From assembly GCA_047619205.1 (NCBI GenBank), contig JBLHJR010000039.1, positions 1 to 26,521 of the forward strand: a stretch of DNA of 26,521 bases, given 5' to 3'. The notes under the pieces are model-generated. The model worked only from the letters and a program-made list of their open reading frames with translations, did not search any database and was not told where the DNA came from. This document shows, in pieces, positions 23,987-26,521 of the stretch. This stretch comes from Endobugula sp047619205 (GTDB taxonomy: Bacteria > Pseudomonadota > Gammaproteobacteria > Pseudomonadales > Cellvibrionaceae). The position numbers were made by a program, and so were the translations under genes. Numbering within the stretch: the first letter of the stretch is position 1; each line of letters opens with the position of its first letter.

Positions 23987-24787
23987 GTGAAATCAATGGT
24001 AGGACTAGAAGGGTATCAATACGTCATTATTGGCTTGTTGTTTATTTGGAGCGGTATTGTTAGATCCGGCTTTGGTTTTGGTGGAGCTGTTTTTGCTTTG
24101 CCTTTTTTGCTGTTGATTAGTAATCAGCCTTTGCTGTTCCTGCCTATTATTGCTGTGCACTTATTAGTCTTTTCCTCTTTAACGCTTTACCAGAATCAGC
24201 GTAATAGGAGGCCAGCGTTAATCTCTTCTGGGAGTGAACGTAATCATGAGTCTTCAGTTGATTGGTCATTTTTAAAAAAATCAATAGTGATAATGATTGT
24301 GCCGAAAATGATAGGTGTTTTGGGTTTGTTAACCTTGCCCTCTACAATAATGAGCGTGATTATTTTTTCTATTATTGCAGTATATGCATTTTCTTATATT
24401 TTAAATAAACCTTTTCAGAGTAAGAGTCGATGGTTTGATATCGTATTTTTAATGCTAGGCGGCTATGTTAGCGGCACGTCATTAATTGGCGCGCCACTTA
24501 TTGTCGCTGTATTTGTAAAATATGTGGCTAAGGAACAGTTGCGCGACACACTATTCGTGCTTTGGTTTATTCTGGTCACCATAAAAATGGCGTCCTTTCT
24601 TTACTATGGAGTGGATTTTCAGCTGATTCATCATTTGTGGCTGTTGCCTTGCGCCGGAATTGGTCATGTGATTGGCTTACGTTTACATACTTATCTGATG
24701 TCGACAGATAATATTAAATTTTATCGTATATTTGGTGTGGTATTGTTGTTGACGAGTGTGGGAGGGATTGTTAAAGAGTGGTGGTAA
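23987..24787 (+). CDS. TSUP (TauE/SafE)-family permease
   Basis: The 266-residue protein is an eight- or nine-helix membrane protein. Each half opens with a glycine-rich signature of the TSUP family: SGIVRSGFGFGGAVFALPFLLL near residues 22-43 and GGYVSGTSLIGAPLIVAVFV near 159-178. TSUP members export or import sulfite, sulfonates or related anions; no substrate can be assigned here. The start may be GTG 23987 or ATG 23996, and neither has a strong Shine-Dalgarno. It follows a terminator, so it needs its own promoter or read-through. It converges with the DUF3530 gene, 33 bp apart. Confidence 0.85.
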   Translation: MKSMVGLEGYQYVIIGLLFIWSGIVRSGFGFGGAVFALPFLLLISNQPLLFLPIIAVHLLVFSSLTLYQNQRNRRPALISSGSERNHESSVDWSFLKKSIVIMIVPKMIGVLGLLTLPSTIMSVIIFSIIAVYAFSYILNKPFQSKSRWFDIVFLMLGGYVSGTSLIGAPLIVAVFVKYVAKEQLRDTLFVLWFILVTIKMASFLYYGVDFQLIHHLWLLPCAGIGHVIGLRLHTYLMSTDNIKFYRIFGVVLLLTSVGGIVKEWW

Positions 24788-24820
24788 GGTCTTTTGGCGT
24801 GCTTGCTATTTATCTTATGT

Positions 24821-26017
24821 CTATTTTACGGTTCTTTTTTGCCTTCTATTGCTCACTTCAATACCTTGCACATAAGCATCTAGAAAGCTGCGGATGCGTC
24901 GAGAAAGCCTATTCTCCCCCCAAGAGGTTTCGTAAGACATTTCTGTTAACTTTACTTGTGAATGGGTGGCGACACTTTCATTCTTGCCTAATGCCTTGCG
25001 TATTTTTGCAGCTTCTTGGTTTCTGCTATCTCCAGCGGTGTAGATGTCGAGTACGGGAATGTCGGGGTCAAAAAACCATTCCTGATAATCTTCATTGTCC
25101 GTTGGTAATCGGTTGCGGCCATTAAAAATAATGGACGCACGAATAGGTTTCTCTAGTTTTTTTCTTAATTTTTTATCGCTTATTCTTGGGGTGATATTTT
25201 TAATAAAAGTATGCGTGCGAATAGCGCCTGCGCCATTACCCATCAAAACGATATTAAATTGCCCTCGATCATGGAGGAATTTCATCGAGGAAACGAGTCT
25301 TTTTTCGATAGTACTTTTTCGCACTACTATGTCTTCGAGTAAGTTCTTAGCTTCCTTAGCGTTATCATCATCATCATTATTCTTTGGTGCTTTAGTGGCA
25401 ACTACTTCAGTGGTTTCAGTGCTCACCTTTTCTGCTGCTAAGTCTGCCTCTAAGGGTTCGTCGCCATCGGCATTCGTTGACTCCATTACTTTTTTAATGG
25501 GGATTTTTTTTACGTCTAGTGTCCTCTTGGGTACTGTTTGTAGGTGTGGATCGGGCAGGCTAATGGCCATTGTCGCCCAGCCATAGTTAGGGAGTGACTC
25601 ATGTAAGGGGGCTGTTGTTTGTGGCCAAGAAGGGTATTCCCCTGCGGCATGGACGATGAGTACCGCACCTTTTGCGTTACCTGTGCGATCTTCGTGCCAG
25701 ATGGCCAAAAAAGGTTCATTTTCTGATTCTATCCATTGGTACGAGGCTTTAGGGAGATATTGTGTTATTACTTCCATGTTGTGATTATTATTGAGTGGGT
25801 AGGTCGCTCGTTTTATATTACCGTGTACGCGTGCAGGTTTGGGTCTGGTTTCCGTATTGGGGGTGGGTTCTATGGCAGGCTTATCGTTTTCGTCAGCATT
25901 TGCTTCTGTCGCGGGGGTTTCTGTAGTGCTAGGGTCAGGGGTTTGTCCTAGGCTATTCAAGGATATTGTTAGCGTCAGCAGTGTAGGCACCGCGATTAAG
26001 TAATAAAATATATTCAT
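24821..26017 (-). CDS. DUF3530-family exported alpha/beta-hydrolase-like protein
   Basis: The protein starts best at ATG 26017, giving a signal sequence (MNIFYYLIAVPTLLTLTI) and about 398 residues; a GTG at 26035 adds six residues from repeat-side DNA. A Pro/Thr/Glu-rich linker follows (about residues 30-60), then a hydrolase-like core with AVLIVHAAGEYPSWPQ, GWATMAISLPDP, and the nucleophile-elbow position LMGNGAGA. A glycine stands where a serine hydrolase would have its nucleophile, consistent with other DUF3530 members that appear non-catalytic. A second acidic low-complexity insertion with DDDD lies mid-protein. The function of the family is unknown. A 185-bp palindromic element ends 19 bp upstream of the ATG, so the promoter lies in or beyond that element. 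Confidence 0.82.
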   Translation of the reverse strand: MNIFYYLIAVPTLLTLTISLNSLGQTPDPSTTETPATEANADENDKPAIEPTPNTETRPKPARVHGNIKRATYPLNNNHNMEVITQYLPKASYQWIESENEPFLAIWHEDRTGNAKGAVLIVHAAGEYPSWPQTTAPLHESLPNYGWATMAISLPDPHLQTVPKRTLDVKKIPIKKVMESTNADGDEPLEADLAAEKVSTETTEVVATKAPKNNDDDDNAKEAKNLLEDIVVRKSTIEKRLVSSMKFLHDRGQFNIVLMGNGAGAIRTHTFIKNITPRISDKKLRKKLEKPIRASIIFNGRNRLPTDNEDYQEWFFDPDIPVLDIYTAGDSRNQEAAKIRKALGKNESVATHSQVKLTEMSYETSWGENRLSRRIRSFLDAYVQGIEVSNRRQKRTVK

Positions 26018-26036
26018 ATCAATAGTGTAGACCACT

Positions 26037-26221
26037 AGGAGCCTGTTGGACTTAGGAAGAATCTACTACGGCAGGAGGAAATCGGTGCATTGTTCTGATC
26101 ACTCTTGTCGCTTAAGGGCGCCTACTGTTGGTGAGTAAGCTCACTATTCGTCTCAAGTGATCGAAAAAATGCCCTAGACTTCTCACTGCCTCGATACGAT
26201 ACCCTAAGTCGACAGGCCCCT
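26037..26221 (+). repeat. Palindromic element, type B full form (185 bp, divergent copy)
   Basis: Ends are AGGAGCCTGTTGGACTTAGG on the left, and a near complement, CCTAAGTCGACAGGCCCCT, on the right. The core GCCTACTGTTGGT lies at 26120-26132 after TCGCTTAAGGGC, and CCTCGATACG precedes the right arm, the same order and total length as the other 185-bp copies despite strong sequence divergence. It joins the next copy at 26221/26222 with no spacer. Confidence 0.85.
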
Positions 26222-26406
26222 AGGAGGCTGTCCGAGAATAGAAACCTACTGCGGAAAAGCGGGTTTTGGCCAGATTTTCTCCTGATTTTCGTCGCTTAAA
26301 GGCGCCTACTGTTGGCAAATAGCACCACTATTCTGCTCAATTCATGAAAAAATCTGACTCAAAACCGCTATCCCTCGCTACGGCCCCTATTCTTGGACAG
26401 CCTCCT
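26222..26406 (+). repeat. Palindromic element, type B full form (185 bp, copy 2)
   Basis: Left arm AGGAGGCTGTCCGAGAATAG (26222-26241); the right arm pairs with it except for one base (26387-26406). Core GCCTACTGTTGGC is at 26304-26316. It is the same length as, and nearly identical to, the copy at 19800-19984, in the same orientation. A further arm, AGGAGCCTGTCCGAGAATAG (26407-26426), follows directly. The remaining 95 bases to the window edge show no supported gene. Confidence 0.9.
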
Positions 26407-26521
26407 AGGAGCCTGTCCGAGAATAGCCTAAACGGTTAGCAAACTTCTTCATTATTTTCAAAATATTGGTAGGCAATGTAACATCAAGCCAAAATTGATC
26501 GATTTTTAATCATCCACGGCC

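Noticed and set aside
24778..25586. Plus-strand frames opposite the DUF3530 gene
   Set aside because: They are low-complexity antisense readings of a clear minus-strand gene with signal peptide and family motifs.
141..26426. CRISPR array or tRNA-like structure among the repeats
   Set aside because: Repeats are few, dispersed, palindromic over their whole length and lack regular unique spacers; no cloverleaf with CCA-type acceptor was seen.
26427..26521. A 33-codon minus-strand frame ending in the orphan repeat arm
   Set aside because: A TGA stop precedes it near 26510 and no family was recognised; it could be the end of a gene beyond the window, but it cannot be supported.

Overview
The window looks like a chromosomal segment of a marine-type gammaproteobacterium. 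The backbone order lptD-surA-pdxA-rsmA-apaG-apaH is the classic gammaproteobacterial outer-membrane and housekeeping operon. The divergent amgK-murU pair beside lptD is the arrangement known from Pseudomonas and its relatives. By eye the DNA is moderately AT-rich, and a Cellvibrionales/Spongiibacterales-like origin is a guess from gene content. I see no rRNA, tRNA, CRISPR array, phage gene or recognisable transposase gene.

Layout. 1-144 is the 3' end of a drug/metabolite-type transporter, followed by galE (266-1288). The minus-strand operon 8119-1319 encodes LptD, SurA, PdxA, RsmA, ApaG and ApaH, tightly packed with 4-8 bp overlaps. Divergently, amgK-murU (8304-10036) encodes peptidoglycan-sugar recycling. 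A three-gene plus-strand signalling cassette follows (10126-13082): a membrane sensor with a PilJ-like periplasmic region fused to an Hpt-like segment and a CheA-type ATPase, a stand-alone CheY-like receiver, and a CheX-like phosphatase. A LysR regulator (minus, apparently starting at ATT) and a YdjM/DUF457 membrane protein come next. The minus-strand set tcdA-eamA-vanZ and the malic enzyme gene maeA run to 19236.

From 19237 to the end the region is more accessory. It holds a broken msrQ next to a 185-bp palindromic element, an alkyltransferase-like protein, SprT, a membrane-anchored MORN-repeat protein with a C13 (legumain/caspase-like) protease domain, DoxX, a TSUP permease and a DUF3530 protein.

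A distinctive feature is a set of small palindromic elements at 141-215, 17254-17453, 19335-19480, 19800-19984, 26037-26221 and 26222-26406, plus an orphan arm at 26407-26426. Most share an internal core close to GCCTACTGTTGG, while their terminal arms differ between copies yet stay self-complementary within each copy. They look like non-autonomous mobile or structured elements. They touch the 3' end of one gene, abut a truncated gene, and lie directly upstream of another. A separate long inverted repeat lies at 23292-23399.

The best candidates for something new are the palindromic family, the PilJ-like/CheA-like/CheY/CheX cassette and the MORN-C13 protease.
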